DNA of 64,000 nt from Archaeoglobus profundus DSM 5631 (GCF_000025285.1 NC_013741.1:1364001-1428000), one strand, 5' to 3'; counted from the stretch's first letter, positions 23,596 through 33,204 are shown. The notes: generated from the sequence alone by a model not told the origin. Program-made: numbers and translations.

Positions 23596-24587
23596 TTCTT
23601 CTTACCCTTCTTTTCTTCAGATGACTCCTCCTTCTTTTCGGATGAAGTCTTTTCCTCTTTACTCTCTATCTTTTCGCCTTTCAGCATCTTAGCCAGTTTG
23701 TAGAATCCCTTTGCGTTTGCCGTTATGGGATCATCGGGTCTAACAACGTTTGCAATCTCCTCAAATTCCCTTTGAAATTCATCGTAGACCATCGGAAGCA
23801 GACTTCCGCCTCCAGTTAAAACCAAATTCTCGACTATGCTCGTTGAGAGACCTTCCAAGAGCATCTTGACCCTGCTTGCAACCCTGTCCACCCATCCTCT
23901 GACTATCTCTTCATAGCTTTGCATAACATCCTCCTTTCTAACTACTATCCTTTTTCCTCCCCTTATCCTCCCGACCTCCTTTTCTTCAAGCAAAAGCTTT
24001 GCCATCTCTTCTGGCGTTATACTGATTCCGAATTCATTCCTAATAAACAGTTCCAAACTCCCATATATGTCGTCAATTCCAACTAACATCGTGTCTCCCT
24101 TTAGATACTCCATATCAAACAGTACGACCACATCGGTAGTTCCAAACCCTATATCTACACAAACACCAGTCTTCTTGCCCATGTGTATTAAACTCCCTAC
24201 GGGCTGTGGCAAAAGAATTACATCGCAGTTCAAAGCCTTTCTCAAGCTGTTTGATACCTCTTCTCTCTCCTTCTTTGAAGACTTAACGGGCAGTCCGGTT
24301 GCTATGACCTCCGCTTTGCCCCCGAGCTTTTCAACGGCATACCTTGCAATTTCGATGTAAGATTGGTGCATGATCCTGCCTTCGTGTAGAGGCCTTAGAA
24401 CTTCAACATTTTCCATTGTCTGAGAAACAATCATCGCTTCTTCCCCGATATAAACCTTTTTAGTCTCTCCCTTCAAGCTCCAGTCTTTTTCCTCGCCGTA
24501 TACAACCAAGCTTGGAAAGACGACAACATTGCTTCCATCATTAGTAGCTTTTGTCAGATTAGTCCCAACATCTAAGCCTATGATCAT
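23592..24587 (-). CDS. Actin-like (ParM/Alp-type) ATPase
   Basis: The 331-residue protein has the actin-fold motifs: phosphate 1 GLDVGTNLTKA, phosphate 2 VCVDIGFGTTDVVVL and adenosine VLTGGGSLLPMVY. It ends with a Lys/Glu/Ser-rich tail of some 30 residues. It resembles plasmid ParM and the archaeal Ta0583-type actin homologues more than MreB or DnaK. Filament formation is expected for the family. The gene is divergent from pyrC. Confidence 0.8.
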   Translation of the reverse strand: MIIGLDVGTNLTKATNDGSNVVVFPSLVVYGEEKDWSLKGETKKVYIGEEAMIVSQTMENVEVLRPLHEGRIMHQSYIEIARYAVEKLGGKAEVIATGLPVKSSKKEREEVSNSLRKALNCDVILLPQPVGSLIHMGKKTGVCVDIGFGTTDVVVLFDMEYLKGDTMLVGIDDIYGSLELFIRNEFGISITPEEMAKLLLEEKEVGRIRGGKRIVVRKEDVMQSYEEIVRGWVDRVASRVKMLLEGLSTSIVENLVLTGGGSLLPMVYDEFQREFEEIANVVRPDDPITANAKGFYKLAKMLKGEKIESKEEKTSSEKKEESSEEKKGKKK

Positions 24588-24659
24588 GAATTTGCTTGAT
24601 CGGGTTGCCTAATAAACGTTCCGAAAGTTATAACTTTCATGAAAAATAAATGAAAGCTA

Positions 24660-25823
24660 ATGATAATCTATGGAAACGTCTTTTACAAGGGTAGAATAGT
24701 CGAATGCGGGATTGAGGTTGAGAATGGTGTCGTAGTTGATATTGGTAAGGATAAAAAGGGTAAAAACGTTAATGGGATAATAATGCCAGCTGGTATCGAT
24801 GTTCACGTTCACTTCCGGGACTTTAAGGAGAGTTATAAAGAAACAATTGAAAGCGGGAGCTTATCAGCCTTGTATGGAGGAGTCTGCTTGGTTGTCGATC
24901 AACCAAATACGAATCCCCCGATAGTTGATGAGGATATCTACTTCAAGAGAATGAATATAGCTAGGAAAAGCACATACATAGACTATTCACTCAATTTGGG
25001 TTTGGTTGAGAGTAATGTCGATAAAATTGACGAAATATTAAAGAAAATCGAAGAAAATCACTATGTCCCGGCAATTGGAGAGGTTTTTCTAAGGGGAAAG
25101 ATGAGTGTTAGCTACAAAACTCTTGAGAGGGCTAGAAAGACTGTCGACAAGCTTATAACGGTTCATGCCGAAGACCCGAATGAAGAGGATGATGTAGCTG
25201 CTGAGGTTAAGGCTGTTGAGAGATGCCTCAAAATTGGTAAATTCCACTTCTGTCACATATCAACTGCCAAAGCCTTAGATCTGATTTACAACTCGGAATC
25301 AACTTCCGAAGTTACACCTCATCACCTGCTGTACTCAAGAGAGATAATAAAATTCAAAGTGAATCCATCTCTGAAGAGCAATGAAGAGAGAGTAGCGCTC
25401 GTGCGAAACTTCCATAAGGCGGACATCTTGGCATCCGATCATGCACCCCATACGCTCGAAGAAAAGAGAGAGGGGGCTCCGGGATTTCCCGGCGTCGAGA
25501 CTACATACCCTATGTTCTTCTACATGGCCAAGAAAGGGTACATCAGGATAAACGATCTCGTGGAAAAATTCGTCGTTAATCCTGCAAAAATCTTCGGCTT
25601 TAATAATTACGGTGAGATAGAGGTAGGTAACTATGCGAATTTTGCAGTATTCGATCCTCACAGAGAGAAACCAATAAGAGCTAGGGATTTGCATTCCAAA
25701 GTGGGATGGACAATTTATGAAGGATTGATGGCCATATTTCCGAAGGAGGTTTACATAAGAGGAGAGAAAGTTTTGGAAGATGGAGATGTTTTGGTTGACA
25801 AGGGGTTTGGTAAAGTTATCTAA
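24660..25823 (+). CDS. pyrC: Dihydroorotase
   Basis: The 387-residue amidohydrolase has DVHVHFRD (metal ligands), DQPNTNPP, ITVHAEDP, FCHIST and LASDHAPHT in the order of class I dihydroorotases. It closes carbamoyl-aspartate to dihydroorotate in pyrimidine synthesis. The central metal-bridging lysine of other types is not obvious in the expected segment. The ATG follows the divergent actin promoter region. Confidence 0.9.
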   Translation: MIIYGNVFYKGRIVECGIEVENGVVVDIGKDKKGKNVNGIIMPAGIDVHVHFRDFKESYKETIESGSLSALYGGVCLVVDQPNTNPPIVDEDIYFKRMNIARKSTYIDYSLNLGLVESNVDKIDEILKKIEENHYVPAIGEVFLRGKMSVSYKTLERARKTVDKLITVHAEDPNEEDDVAAEVKAVERCLKIGKFHFCHISTAKALDLIYNSESTSEVTPHHLLYSREIIKFKVNPSLKSNEERVALVRNFHKADILASDHAPHTLEEKREGAPGFPGVETTYPMFFYMAKKGYIRINDLVEKFVVNPAKIFGFNNYGEIEVGNYANFAVFDPHREKPIRARDLHSKVGWTIYEGLMAIFPKEVYIRGEKVLEDGDVLVDKGFGKVI

Positions 25824-25824
25824 C

Positions 25825-25843
25825 TTTTAGTTGTTGACTAAAA
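25825..25843 (+). terminator. Perfect inverted repeat after pyrC
   Basis: TTTTAGT, loop TGTTG, ACTAAAA form a seven-base stem just after the stop codon. It lies between pyrC and the radical SAM gene and could terminate transcription or act as an operator for the next gene. Confidence 0.4.
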
Positions 25844-25881
25844 CTGCGTAAACTTCATTACTTCACTGAGCAAATTGTATC

Positions 25882-26826
25882 ATGAAGTTCGTTCAAGTTG
25901 AAGTTTCTACGAAATGCCAGTTAAGCTGTGTTATGTGCCCTCGCACGGTGTTTAGGAAAGATTGGATAAACGCAGACATGGATTTGGAGACTTTCAAAAA
26001 AATTCCTTTTAAGAAATTCGATTTCGCACACCTTCAGGGCTGGGGAGAGCCTCTTCTGAGTCCCAACATAGGTGAAATGATTGAAATCGCTAAGAAACAT
26101 TGCAGAGTTGGTTTAACAACGAATGGACTATTATTGGATGAATTTAAGGAGATCGAAAAGCTTGACTACCTTACAGTCTCCATTGCAAGTGCAGATGAGG
26201 AGAAGCATAAAAGGATAAGGAGGTGCAGTTTAGAGGAGTTAAAAGAGAAGATAAAAGCGGTTTCTTCAAAGGTTCCAGTTACTTTAGCTTTTATGATGTT
26301 GAAGGACACATATCAAGAGCTGCCTCAGATAGTCGAGATAGCGAAGGAGGTTGGAGCTAAGGAAGTTATAGCAAACAACTTGGATTACATACCTTCAAAA
26401 GAGCTTGAAAATCAGGCAATATTCCTTCAAAGTGTTGATGAAACTCCCATTGAGACTGCAAAGGTTGTTGCTGAAAAACTTGGTGTAAAGCTTACTGTAA
26501 AGCCGATAAGAATGGAGGAGGTTCTTGTATGTGCTGAAGATCCCATTAACAACTGCTTAGTAACCTATGATGGTCAAATCACTCCCTGTGTCTACCTACA
26601 CTTACCAACGAAGTCCGATAAGATTGTAAGGGTCTTTAGAGGAGAAATTGTAGAAATTGAGAAAGTTTACTTCGGAGAGGTTGGGGATAAGAAGGCTTGG
26701 AAGAGTTACTCGAATTTTAGAAAAATCTTTGAAAGGAGGAAATCTGTAATGTGGTCGGTTCTTCCAACAGAAATTCCTCCACTTCCAGACTGCTGTAAGA
26801 CCTGCTATAAGGCTTATGGAGTTTAA
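25882..26826 (+). CDS. Radical SAM protein with C-terminal cysteine cluster
   Basis: The 314-residue protein has the CxxxCxxC motif in STKCQLSCVMCPR, the GGE-like segment GWGEPLLSP, then LTTNGLLLD, and a C-terminal cluster (CLVTYDGQITPCVYL, PDCCKTCYKAYG) like SPASM or twitch domains. It would bind a 4Fe-4S cluster that cleaves S-adenosylmethionine plus auxiliary clusters. Its substrate is unknown. It is convergent with rbcL and overlaps it by four bases. Confidence 0.8.
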   Translation: MKFVQVEVSTKCQLSCVMCPRTVFRKDWINADMDLETFKKIPFKKFDFAHLQGWGEPLLSPNIGEMIEIAKKHCRVGLTTNGLLLDEFKEIEKLDYLTVSIASADEEKHKRIRRCSLEELKEKIKAVSSKVPVTLAFMMLKDTYQELPQIVEIAKEVGAKEVIANNLDYIPSKELENQAIFLQSVDETPIETAKVVAEKLGVKLTVKPIRMEEVLVCAEDPINNCLVTYDGQITPCVYLHLPTKSDKIVRVFRGEIVEIEKVYFGEVGDKKAWKSYSNFRKIFERRKSVMWSVLPTEIPPLPDCCKTCYKAYGV

Positions 26827-28145
26827 ACTGGCTTCACGTAACCCCACTTTTCCAAAGCTTTCGCCAATTCTTTATGATCCTTCGCATACTCATCGAGTGG
26901 AATTCCGAGCTTTATGGCCTCTAGAGCCTGCCTTACAGCCTTAGCTCCCGCCTTGGGTCCATCTGGATGACCCATAACACCACCACCAACCTGAATGATT
27001 ATGTCCTCTCCTAGGGCATCTATAACTCCAGCTACGTTACCCGGATGTAAACCTCCAGATGAAACTGGCATTGCTGGTTTTATGTGGTGGAACTCCTGCT
27101 TTATGTGGAAGATGTCCTTCTCATCTGGCACGTAACTGCTTTCCCTGAGTATCTTTGCATACTGAACGACCTCCCACATCCCCCCTTCAAGCTTTCCGTA
27201 ACCTGCAGTTCCTATGTGAAGTTGATCGACACCAATCACTCTGTAGAGCTTAGCTAAAACGAACATCGATATTCCGTGGTATCTGTTTCTCGTAAAAGCT
27301 GAATGCATCGCTCTATGAGCGTGAATGGCTAATCCGTAGTCGTTTGCCAGCTCTCTCATGTATTTAAGAACGCTCCATCCAGCTATGACAACATCAATCA
27401 TGACATAGGGGTTACCGTAATCAGCAACTATTTTCATTCTCTTCTCCATTTCTTTAACGTCTCCAGTGATGTTTGCAAACCAGACTTTTTTCTCTCCGGT
27501 ATCACTCTCAGCTTTATCTATGGCTTTCATTATCGCTTTAGCTCTTTCTTCAAACTTGCAGAAGTCCTGACTTGTTAAATTCTCGTCGTCCTTGATGTAA
27601 TCCATTCCACCGCTGAGAAGCTCGTAAGCCAACTTTTCAACCTCATCTGGTGTGTATCCGACTTTAGGTTTCGGAACTGTTCCTACGATTGGTCTATCGT
27701 AAACTTTGAATATTTTTCTAACATCTTTACCAAAGTTAGGTCCTTCAAAATATTTTAAGAACTCTTTTGGTAGGTAGACGTCTTCAAGCCTCAAACCGGC
27801 TACCCTTTTCATTCCAAATATGTTTCCCGCTATCGAGGCTAGTAAGCATGTTATACTCCCCCTTTCAAAAAGTTCTACGGGATAGGCTATTTTAACAATC
27901 CAAGATCCATCCTCTAAATCTATAAATTCGTAAGCCTTTGCACTCAACTTTTTTATTCTATCTTTATCACACCAATCGTAGAGAGTTGTCCAAGTTCCCG
28001 TACTACTTTCAGATGCTATTGCACCAGCAACATCCTCTATTTTAAAACCCTCTGATGGTTTAACTCTAAAAACGGCAATCAAATCTCTTTCGCTCGGCTC
28101 ATAGCTTTTGTCTACGTATTCGAAATACATTTCGAAATCTGGCAT
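26823..28145 (-). CDS. rbcL: RuBisCO large subunit, archaeal type III
   Basis: The 440-residue product has the catalytic loop GGMDYIKDDENLTSQDF with the carbamylated Lys, HAHRAMHSAFTRN, and VSSGGLHPGN and IQVGGGVMGHP phosphate loops. Its length and motifs fit type III enzymes, which fix CO2 onto ribulose bisphosphate made from AMP rather than in a Calvin cycle. I chose ATG 28145 because a TTTTTAATG element lies about 27 bases upstream; the frame is open to 28166. Confidence 0.93.
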   Translation of the reverse strand: MPDFEMYFEYVDKSYEPSERDLIAVFRVKPSEGFKIEDVAGAIASESSTGTWTTLYDWCDKDRIKKLSAKAYEFIDLEDGSWIVKIAYPVELFERGSITCLLASIAGNIFGMKRVAGLRLEDVYLPKEFLKYFEGPNFGKDVRKIFKVYDRPIVGTVPKPKVGYTPDEVEKLAYELLSGGMDYIKDDENLTSQDFCKFEERAKAIMKAIDKAESDTGEKKVWFANITGDVKEMEKRMKIVADYGNPYVMIDVVIAGWSVLKYMRELANDYGLAIHAHRAMHSAFTRNRYHGISMFVLAKLYRVIGVDQLHIGTAGYGKLEGGMWEVVQYAKILRESSYVPDEKDIFHIKQEFHHIKPAMPVSSGGLHPGNVAGVIDALGEDIIIQVGGGVMGHPDGPKAGAKAVRQALEAIKLGIPLDEYAKDHKELAKALEKWGYVKPV

Positions 28146-28173
28146 AACTCTTGTCCTATGCAACATTAAAAAC

Positions 28174-28413
28174 TTAATCGATTTTTAGGACGACCGTTCT
28201 ATTGAAGTAGTGTGGATGAAACTGCCTAATCCATTGGGGAATTGTTTCGTAATCAAACTTCATGTGGACTTTCACAGTTCCTTTATACCCCAACTTTTTC
28301 AGTTCTTTCGCAATCTCTTTATCTAATTCATCCAAAGTGTCTGCACGAATTACCAAACCGTTTCCCTCTGCAATCCACGAGAATTCAAACCTCAATCTTA
28401 ATGAAACCTCCAT
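28174..28413 (-). CDS. Hypothetical small protein upstream of rbcL
   Basis: The 79-residue mixed alpha/beta protein has a pattern of strand, DTLDELDKEIAKELKKLG helix, and strands. No family is recognised. It precedes rbcL in the same direction. Confidence 0.55.
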   Translation of the reverse strand: MEVSLRLRFEFSWIAEGNGLVIRADTLDELDKEIAKELKKLGYKGTVKVHMKFDYETIPQWIRQFHPHYFNRTVVLKID

Positions 28414-28455
28414 GAAGAATAGCCGAACACGAGGATTAAAAATTTAAGGAAAAAA

Positions 28456-28698
28456 TTAAGGTGTTACGTGTGCTATCATCGACCAGCTTATGTAGTACAG
28501 TATTGCCAATAGGATTACTGCCAGTATTAGGCTTATACCGACGAGTTTCTTTTCAACGGGGAGTATCTCCTCTTTGCCCATTATGGTGTATTCTCTTCCA
28601 CAATTTGGACATCTCAGTACTGTTCTATCCTCCATTTCAACAACGTCTGCCAGCGCTCCGCAGTTCGGGCAAGTTTCCTTCCTAACTACTTTCTCCAT
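28456..28698 (-). CDS. Zinc-ribbon membrane protein
   Basis: The 80-residue protein has a zinc ribbon (CPNCGAL, CPNCGREY) and one C-terminal membrane helix (about residues 53-72). It follows the YeiH-type gene by five bases and is likely its accessory protein. Confidence 0.7.
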   Translation of the reverse strand: MEKVVRKETCPNCGALADVVEMEDRTVLRCPNCGREYTIMGKEEILPVEKKLVGISLILAVILLAILYYISWSMIAHVTP

Positions 28699-28703
28699 TT
28701 ACA

Positions 28704-30182
28704 TCACCTCAAGAACAACCAGTGGACGTCGTGGAAGAACAACCAGCTTATGAACAGTCCTATCCACAGTATGAATCCGAAGAGGCAGACGAAGTACACT
28801 AGTGCAAGTCTTCCGAGTCCCTCCTTTTTCAGCGTTGAGAATTCTGAAATCACTCCGATGCTGAAGAACGTCAGAGCGAAGAATATCCTTCTGAAGTTGT
28901 TCATCTCACTGCTTACAGCTAATTTTAGTGGCGCCAATGCTTCAGCGTACTGTTCATAAGGAACTCCAACTACGAACGCTTGGGCAATTAGCATAACTAT
29001 GAAGAATGTCAGGAAGTAACCGATGACGAACTTTGGAAATCTGTACCATATCTCCAACTTCTCAACTTTCTCGCCCGGTCTCTTCTCTATGTAGTATACC
29101 CATATGACTGCCAGTATGAACGCCCAGACACCTATGAATATGTCAATGAATATCTTTGTTATAACAGCTGCATTTAGAATCCATCCCTTAAGTGGTGCAA
29201 ACTCTGGGTGCAATCCTGTTATCAAAGCATCTACGATCTCACCGCTCGCTGCAGCAGCTCCATCTGTCTTAACAGCCAATCCCATCCAAGCACCGGCTAC
29301 AAGTGGCTGGTTCCATAGGAACTCTACGGCCAAGAATGGTATGAACAGCAATTCTATAACTGCGAACACTATGACCAAAGATGCAACCATTACTGGTACT
29401 ATTGGCCTAGCTCTGATTGCACCACCCGTAGCTATAGCTGCAGAAACACCACAGATGGATATACCACTAGCAAGAGGTGCTGCCCACTCCCTTGTTAAGC
29501 CGAAGTATCTTCTTGCGATCCAATATACCAACGCCCAGTAGATCAGGTAAGCTTCTACTATAGCACAGATACCTCTGAACAGGAAGTTTGCAAGAATCTC
29601 TGGTGGAACAGATGGCGCTTTCAAACCTACAACTGCACCCAGTAAAACTATAGCCGTCTTAATGAACCACTCAGGCTTTGCAGCTTCCTTCAACCAGTTT
29701 GCAAACCCTTTGAATACGTTACCTATTATTAAACCGACTATAAGTGCTACTATGTATCCTGCTTCACCAGTCATGTGTGCTGACCACGGTATTCCGTATT
29801 GTTCTGGCTTTGTTGCAGCAATCCAAGCGTTGTGTCCTATAATCCAACAGATCCATGTTATGAAGAATATTACTGTGAATCCAGCAGCAAATCTACCCAC
29901 TTTCCATCCCATCGCTGCAGCTCCTATTGTGGTCAGTATCAATAGGACAATCCAAGTTACGATCAGCGATCCTATCGGGCCAAGATAAGCGTAGTTCGGT
30001 GAGCCAGGACCCATTGCCTTAGCTGGATCGATCCAGACGCTTGCTTTGACTACCCAGCCCATTATGTCGTAGCCGTAGGCTGCTGCAAGGCAGAGGAAGA
30101 ATATCAGCATTCCAAGCCACAGAGCCCACCAGTCCTCTTTTTTATATAGAGAGCTCCAATCTATTTTTCTCTCACTCGCCAT
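28704..30182 (-). CDS. YeiH/UPF0324-family membrane protein
   Basis: The 492-residue protein has about eleven to twelve membrane helices. KTAIVLLGAVVGLKAPSVP, SGISICGVSAAIATGGAI and AWMGLAVKTDGAAAASGEIV are the conserved YeiH blocks. Members are annotated as putative sulfate exporters on weak evidence; in a sulfate-reducing host a sulfur-anion role would be plausible. This version has an extra N-terminal membrane region. The start is ATG 30182; an in-frame start at 30191 is less likely. Confidence 0.78.
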   Translation of the reverse strand: MASERKIDWSSLYKKEDWWALWLGMLIFFLCLAAAYGYDIMGWVVKASVWIDPAKAMGPGSPNYAYLGPIGSLIVTWIVLLILTTIGAAAMGWKVGRFAAGFTVIFFITWICWIIGHNAWIAATKPEQYGIPWSAHMTGEAGYIVALIVGLIIGNVFKGFANWLKEAAKPEWFIKTAIVLLGAVVGLKAPSVPPEILANFLFRGICAIVEAYLIYWALVYWIARRYFGLTREWAAPLASGISICGVSAAIATGGAIRARPIVPVMVASLVIVFAVIELLFIPFLAVEFLWNQPLVAGAWMGLAVKTDGAAAASGEIVDALITGLHPEFAPLKGWILNAAVITKIFIDIFIGVWAFILAVIWVYYIEKRPGEKVEKLEIWYRFPKFVIGYFLTFFIVMLIAQAFVVGVPYEQYAEALAPLKLAVSSEMNNFRRIFFALTFFSIGVISEFSTLKKEGLGRLALVYFVCLFGFILWIGLFISWLFFHDVHWLFLR

Positions 30183-30201
30183 AACCCACACACCCCTCTC
30201 G

Positions 30202-30226
30202 TGGGCCTTGTATTCCTATCGGCCCA
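30202..30226 (-). promoter_or_regulatory. Hairpin in the leader of the YeiH-type gene
   Basis: TGGGCC and GGCCCA pair around a 13-base loop, 20 to 44 bases ahead of the start codon. A TATA-like CTATAAATATG (minus strand, 30248-30258) would put the start of transcription just upstream, so the hairpin would lie in the 5' leader. The rest of 30227-30497 holds promoters for both directions and no convincing gene. Confidence 0.4.
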
Positions 30227-30497
30227 TTATGTAGTAATTTTTTGAACATATTTATAGCTTTCGAAAATGGTAAGATAAATACCGTCCCTCTACTGCGCTC
30301 AAAAATTGAACCTTCCAGTGTGATCTCAAAGGCAATTAGTATAGTTAATCAAGACAGAACGTTAAGATATTTACTATCCAAATTGAGAAAAATAGCAAAT
30401 TTTAAATATATAGCTTCAGCGCTTCTAACGTGTGTTATCCTTTGCGACGGTGTAGCATTTAGATATTTAATCTTCAAAACGCTAAAGGGTGATAAGC

Positions 30498-30827
30498 ATG
30501 GAAAGCACGGAAGTTCTTGAAAAAATTAGAGAGGCTGAATTGAAGGTTGAAGAGGACATTGCAAAGGCAAAAGAGGAGGCCAAGGAGATTATCAACAAGG
30601 CAAAAGATGAAGCAAAGAAGATAATTGAAGATGCAGAAAAGGAAGCTGAGAAGATTAAGGCTGAAATTTTGGAAAAAGCTAAGGCTGAAATCGAAAAGGA
30701 GAAGCAAGAAGTCAAGAACTCGCTTAGTAAACAGATTTCGGAGATCGAATCAAAAGGTAAGTCAAATATGCAGAATGCTGTTGAGTTCTTGTATAAAGAA
30801 TTTGTCGGGATGATCGAGTATGCTTAA
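30498..30827 (+). CDS. atpH: A-type ATP synthase subunit H
   Basis: The 109-residue protein is a long coiled coil of Glu/Lys/Ala heptads, as in the peripheral stalk subunit H (AhaH). It starts at ATG 30498 after GGGTGATAAGC. It is the first gene of the operon H-I-K-x-K-E-C-F-A-B-D; TTTAGATATTTAATC at about 30458-30472 is the likely promoter. Its stop overlaps the atpI start by eight bases. Confidence 0.88.
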   Translation: MESTEVLEKIREAELKVEEDIAKAKEEAKEIINKAKDEAKKIIEDAEKEAEKIKAEILEKAKAEIEKEKQEVKNSLSKQISEIESKGKSNMQNAVEFLYKEFVGMIEYA

Positions 30828-32913
30828 GCCCGAAAAGATGATTAAAGTTTCTGTAGTAGGTCCCAGAGATTACTTTGAAAAAGTATCCGAAATTCTCTAC
30901 GATCTAAACGCCCTTCACATTGAGGATCCAATTGAAACCGAATATTTCAAGCTTGGCGAACCTTTTGAAAAAGCCAGTGGAGTTTCAAGAAGACTCGTTC
31001 AGCTTAGAAGCATACTGTCCTACCTAAAGCTTGACCCGGAGAAGTATTTCCCAAAGAGAAAATTCAGAGTTGATGAAATTGCAGCGGAGCTTGATGCGAA
31101 GCTTGAAGAATATCGAAACGAAGTCGGTGCTAAGATCGATAAGATAAAAGAACTTCAGGAGAAGCTTAAGGCTTTGGAAGAAGAGTTGAAAGTGCTTGAG
31201 CCATTGAAGACTTTGGGAATTCCGCCAAAGTTATTGAAGGGCTACAAGACAATTAGACCCTTTGTTGGATTCGTGAGGATTGATCCGAGACCTAAGATTA
31301 AGGAAATTACTGACGATTTCCTAGCCATTCTTAAAGACTACGGAAAGGAATACGTTGTTGCCGTCTTCGTTAAGGTTGATTACGCTGAAGATGTCTTCAG
31401 AGTCTTGCAGGAGTGCGGATTTAGAGAGGTATCTATTCCTGACATTGAAGACTTTGATGCAAGAATAAATGAAATAAAATCTGAGACATCTTCAATTCAG
31501 GAGGAGATAAAGAGACTTGAGTCCGAAATTGAGGAGACAAAGGCTAAGGAAGCAGATCTAATGTTGGCTATCGAAGAGTACTTGAGCATGGAGCTTGAGA
31601 AGTCTGAGCTGCCTTTAAGATCCCTCGTATCCAAGTACGCATTCGTAACGGTTGGATACGTTCCTGCAAAGGACTTTGAGAAGTTCAAGAGCAGGGTTGA
31701 AAGCGAGACCAATGGAAAGGTTGCTGTAGAAGTTTTGGAGGACAAAGAGAACTTTAACCCACCGACAAAGCTTACAAATCCAGCTTACGTAAGAGACTTC
31801 GAAGTTCTTTCAACAACGTATGCCATACCCAAGTATCATGAAATCGATCCGACGTGGATCATGTCCATATTCTTCCCGCTGTTCTTCGGTTTAATGCTCG
31901 GTGACATCGGTTACGGAGCCATAATCACGGCCATATCATTGTATCTCAAGAGGATATTCAAGACAGAGGGTTGGCAGAGGCTCCTGAACATTGGTGTGTA
32001 CTCCGGTATTGCATCGATAATATTTGGATTCATCTACGGTGAATGCTTCGGACCGTTTGTAGTTGGAGAAGGTCTGAAGCCGCATGAAGTACACTGGTTC
32101 GGAGATCTAATGGCGTCCATATACGCATTCAATCACGGTCACCCCATCTTTGACAGAGTTGAAGCTTTCGGTGTGAAAGCTCTGCTGTTCATAACGCTCG
32201 TCATAGGTATGTTCAAACTGCTATGGGGATTTGCATTAGGTTTCAGAAATGTGGCTGTTGAACATGGAATTAAGGAGGCAGTGCTTGAGAAGGGATGCTG
32301 GTTCTTGGGTGTCTTAGGTTTGAGCTTCATCATATTCGGTTTCGCCTACAACTTGGGTATTTTCACCGCACCACCACCCGAAGGCTTTGGAAAGTTGTTG
32401 CCAGACAACCTGTATGTATTCGGACCTTACACGGTTGAACAGGGTAGAAGCGTTCCACTGCCGATACCCGGACTTGTAAAAGGCTGGGAGGCTGGAGTAA
32501 ACATCTTCTACTTGGCAGCGCTACCCTTGCTCATAGTTTGGTTCATACTCTTCGCCAAAGCAGAGATTCCGAAGATGGGTGCGATGGGTATAATAATGGG
32601 TGTAGAGTTACTCACATGGTTCGGACAGATACTCAGCTTCGCTCGATTGCTCGCTATAGGTCTTGCATCTGTCTACTTTGCCTACGTATTCAACTACCTA
32701 ACGCTAAAGATGGCGTTCCCGCCAGGAATGGCAATACTGCCAGTCGCGATAATAGTACTATTGCTCGGACACTTGATCAACCTGATACTTGGTATCCTTG
32801 ACCCAGGTCTACAGTCACTTCGATTGCACTACGTTGAGTTCTTCACAAAGTTCTTCGAGGGTGGTGGTGTGTTGTACAAGCCGTTTGGTAGAATTAGGAA
32901 GTTTTTAGAGTAA
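30820..32913 (+). CDS. atpI: A-type ATP synthase subunit I (a)
   Basis: The 697-residue protein has an N-terminal soluble part with coiled coils (to about residue 330) and a C-terminal membrane part of seven to eight helices, including FFPLFFGLMLGDIGYGAII and the conserved arginine region FGQILSFARLLAIGLASVY. It forms the ion half-channels next to the K ring. Confidence 0.93.
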   Translation: MLKPEKMIKVSVVGPRDYFEKVSEILYDLNALHIEDPIETEYFKLGEPFEKASGVSRRLVQLRSILSYLKLDPEKYFPKRKFRVDEIAAELDAKLEEYRNEVGAKIDKIKELQEKLKALEEELKVLEPLKTLGIPPKLLKGYKTIRPFVGFVRIDPRPKIKEITDDFLAILKDYGKEYVVAVFVKVDYAEDVFRVLQECGFREVSIPDIEDFDARINEIKSETSSIQEEIKRLESEIEETKAKEADLMLAIEEYLSMELEKSELPLRSLVSKYAFVTVGYVPAKDFEKFKSRVESETNGKVAVEVLEDKENFNPPTKLTNPAYVRDFEVLSTTYAIPKYHEIDPTWIMSIFFPLFFGLMLGDIGYGAIITAISLYLKRIFKTEGWQRLLNIGVYSGIASIIFGFIYGECFGPFVVGEGLKPHEVHWFGDLMASIYAFNHGHPIFDRVEAFGVKALLFITLVIGMFKLLWGFALGFRNVAVEHGIKEAVLEKGCWFLGVLGLSFIIFGFAYNLGIFTAPPPEGFGKLLPDNLYVFGPYTVEQGRSVPLPIPGLVKGWEAGVNIFYLAALPLLIVWFILFAKAEIPKMGAMGIIMGVELLTWFGQILSFARLLAIGLASVYFAYVFNYLTLKMAFPPGMAILPVAIIVLLLGHLINLILGILDPGLQSLRLHYVEFFTKFFEGGGVLYKPFGRIRKFLE

Positions 32914-32915
32914 AG

Positions 32916-33177
32916 GAGGTGGTGTGAATGGTGGAGGCTTTGATAAGTGATGAAGCGTTTATAAAGGGTTGTGCGGCGATAGGAGCTGGTTTAGCTGTAG
33001 GTTTGGCTGGTATTGGTGCTGGAGCTGGTGAGAGTGGAATTGGAGCTGCTGCGGTAGGAGCGATAGCAGAGGACAGAGGATTCCTTGGTCTGGGACTGCT
33101 GTTCACAGTTATACCAGAAACAATCGTCATCTTCGGATTGGTCATTAGCTTCATACTGATGTTCGCTTACGGCTAAA
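32916..33177. repeat. 262-bp perfect direct repeat, copy 1 (atpK)
   Basis: By eye every base from the ribosome-binding site to just past the stop of atpK is identical to 33386-33647, offset 470 bases. Confidence 0.95.
32928..33176 (+). CDS. atpK: A-type ATP synthase proteolipid subunit K, copy 1
   Basis: The 82-residue protein has two membrane helices joined by a polar loop (AEDRGF) and carries the ion-binding Glu in VIPETIVIFGLV. Gly/Ala-rich helix one (AIGAGLAVGLAGIGAG) packs the rotor ring. It starts after GGAGGTGGTGTGA. The protein is identical to that of the second copy. Confidence 0.95.
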   Translation: MVEALISDEAFIKGCAAIGAGLAVGLAGIGAGAGESGIGAAAVGAIAEDRGFLGLGLLFTVIPETIVIFGLVISFILMFAYG

Positions 33178-33204
33178 GGACAGCGACTTCCAAATTTTTT
33201 AACT

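Noticed and set aside
30242-30520. 92-codon plus-strand frame upstream of atpH
   Set aside because: It spans the promoters of the YeiH-type gene and the ATP synthase operon and overlaps atpH; composition is not protein-like.
32538-32801. Frames overlapping atpI and other long genes on either strand
   Set aside because: They are shadows of well-supported genes with many known motifs.
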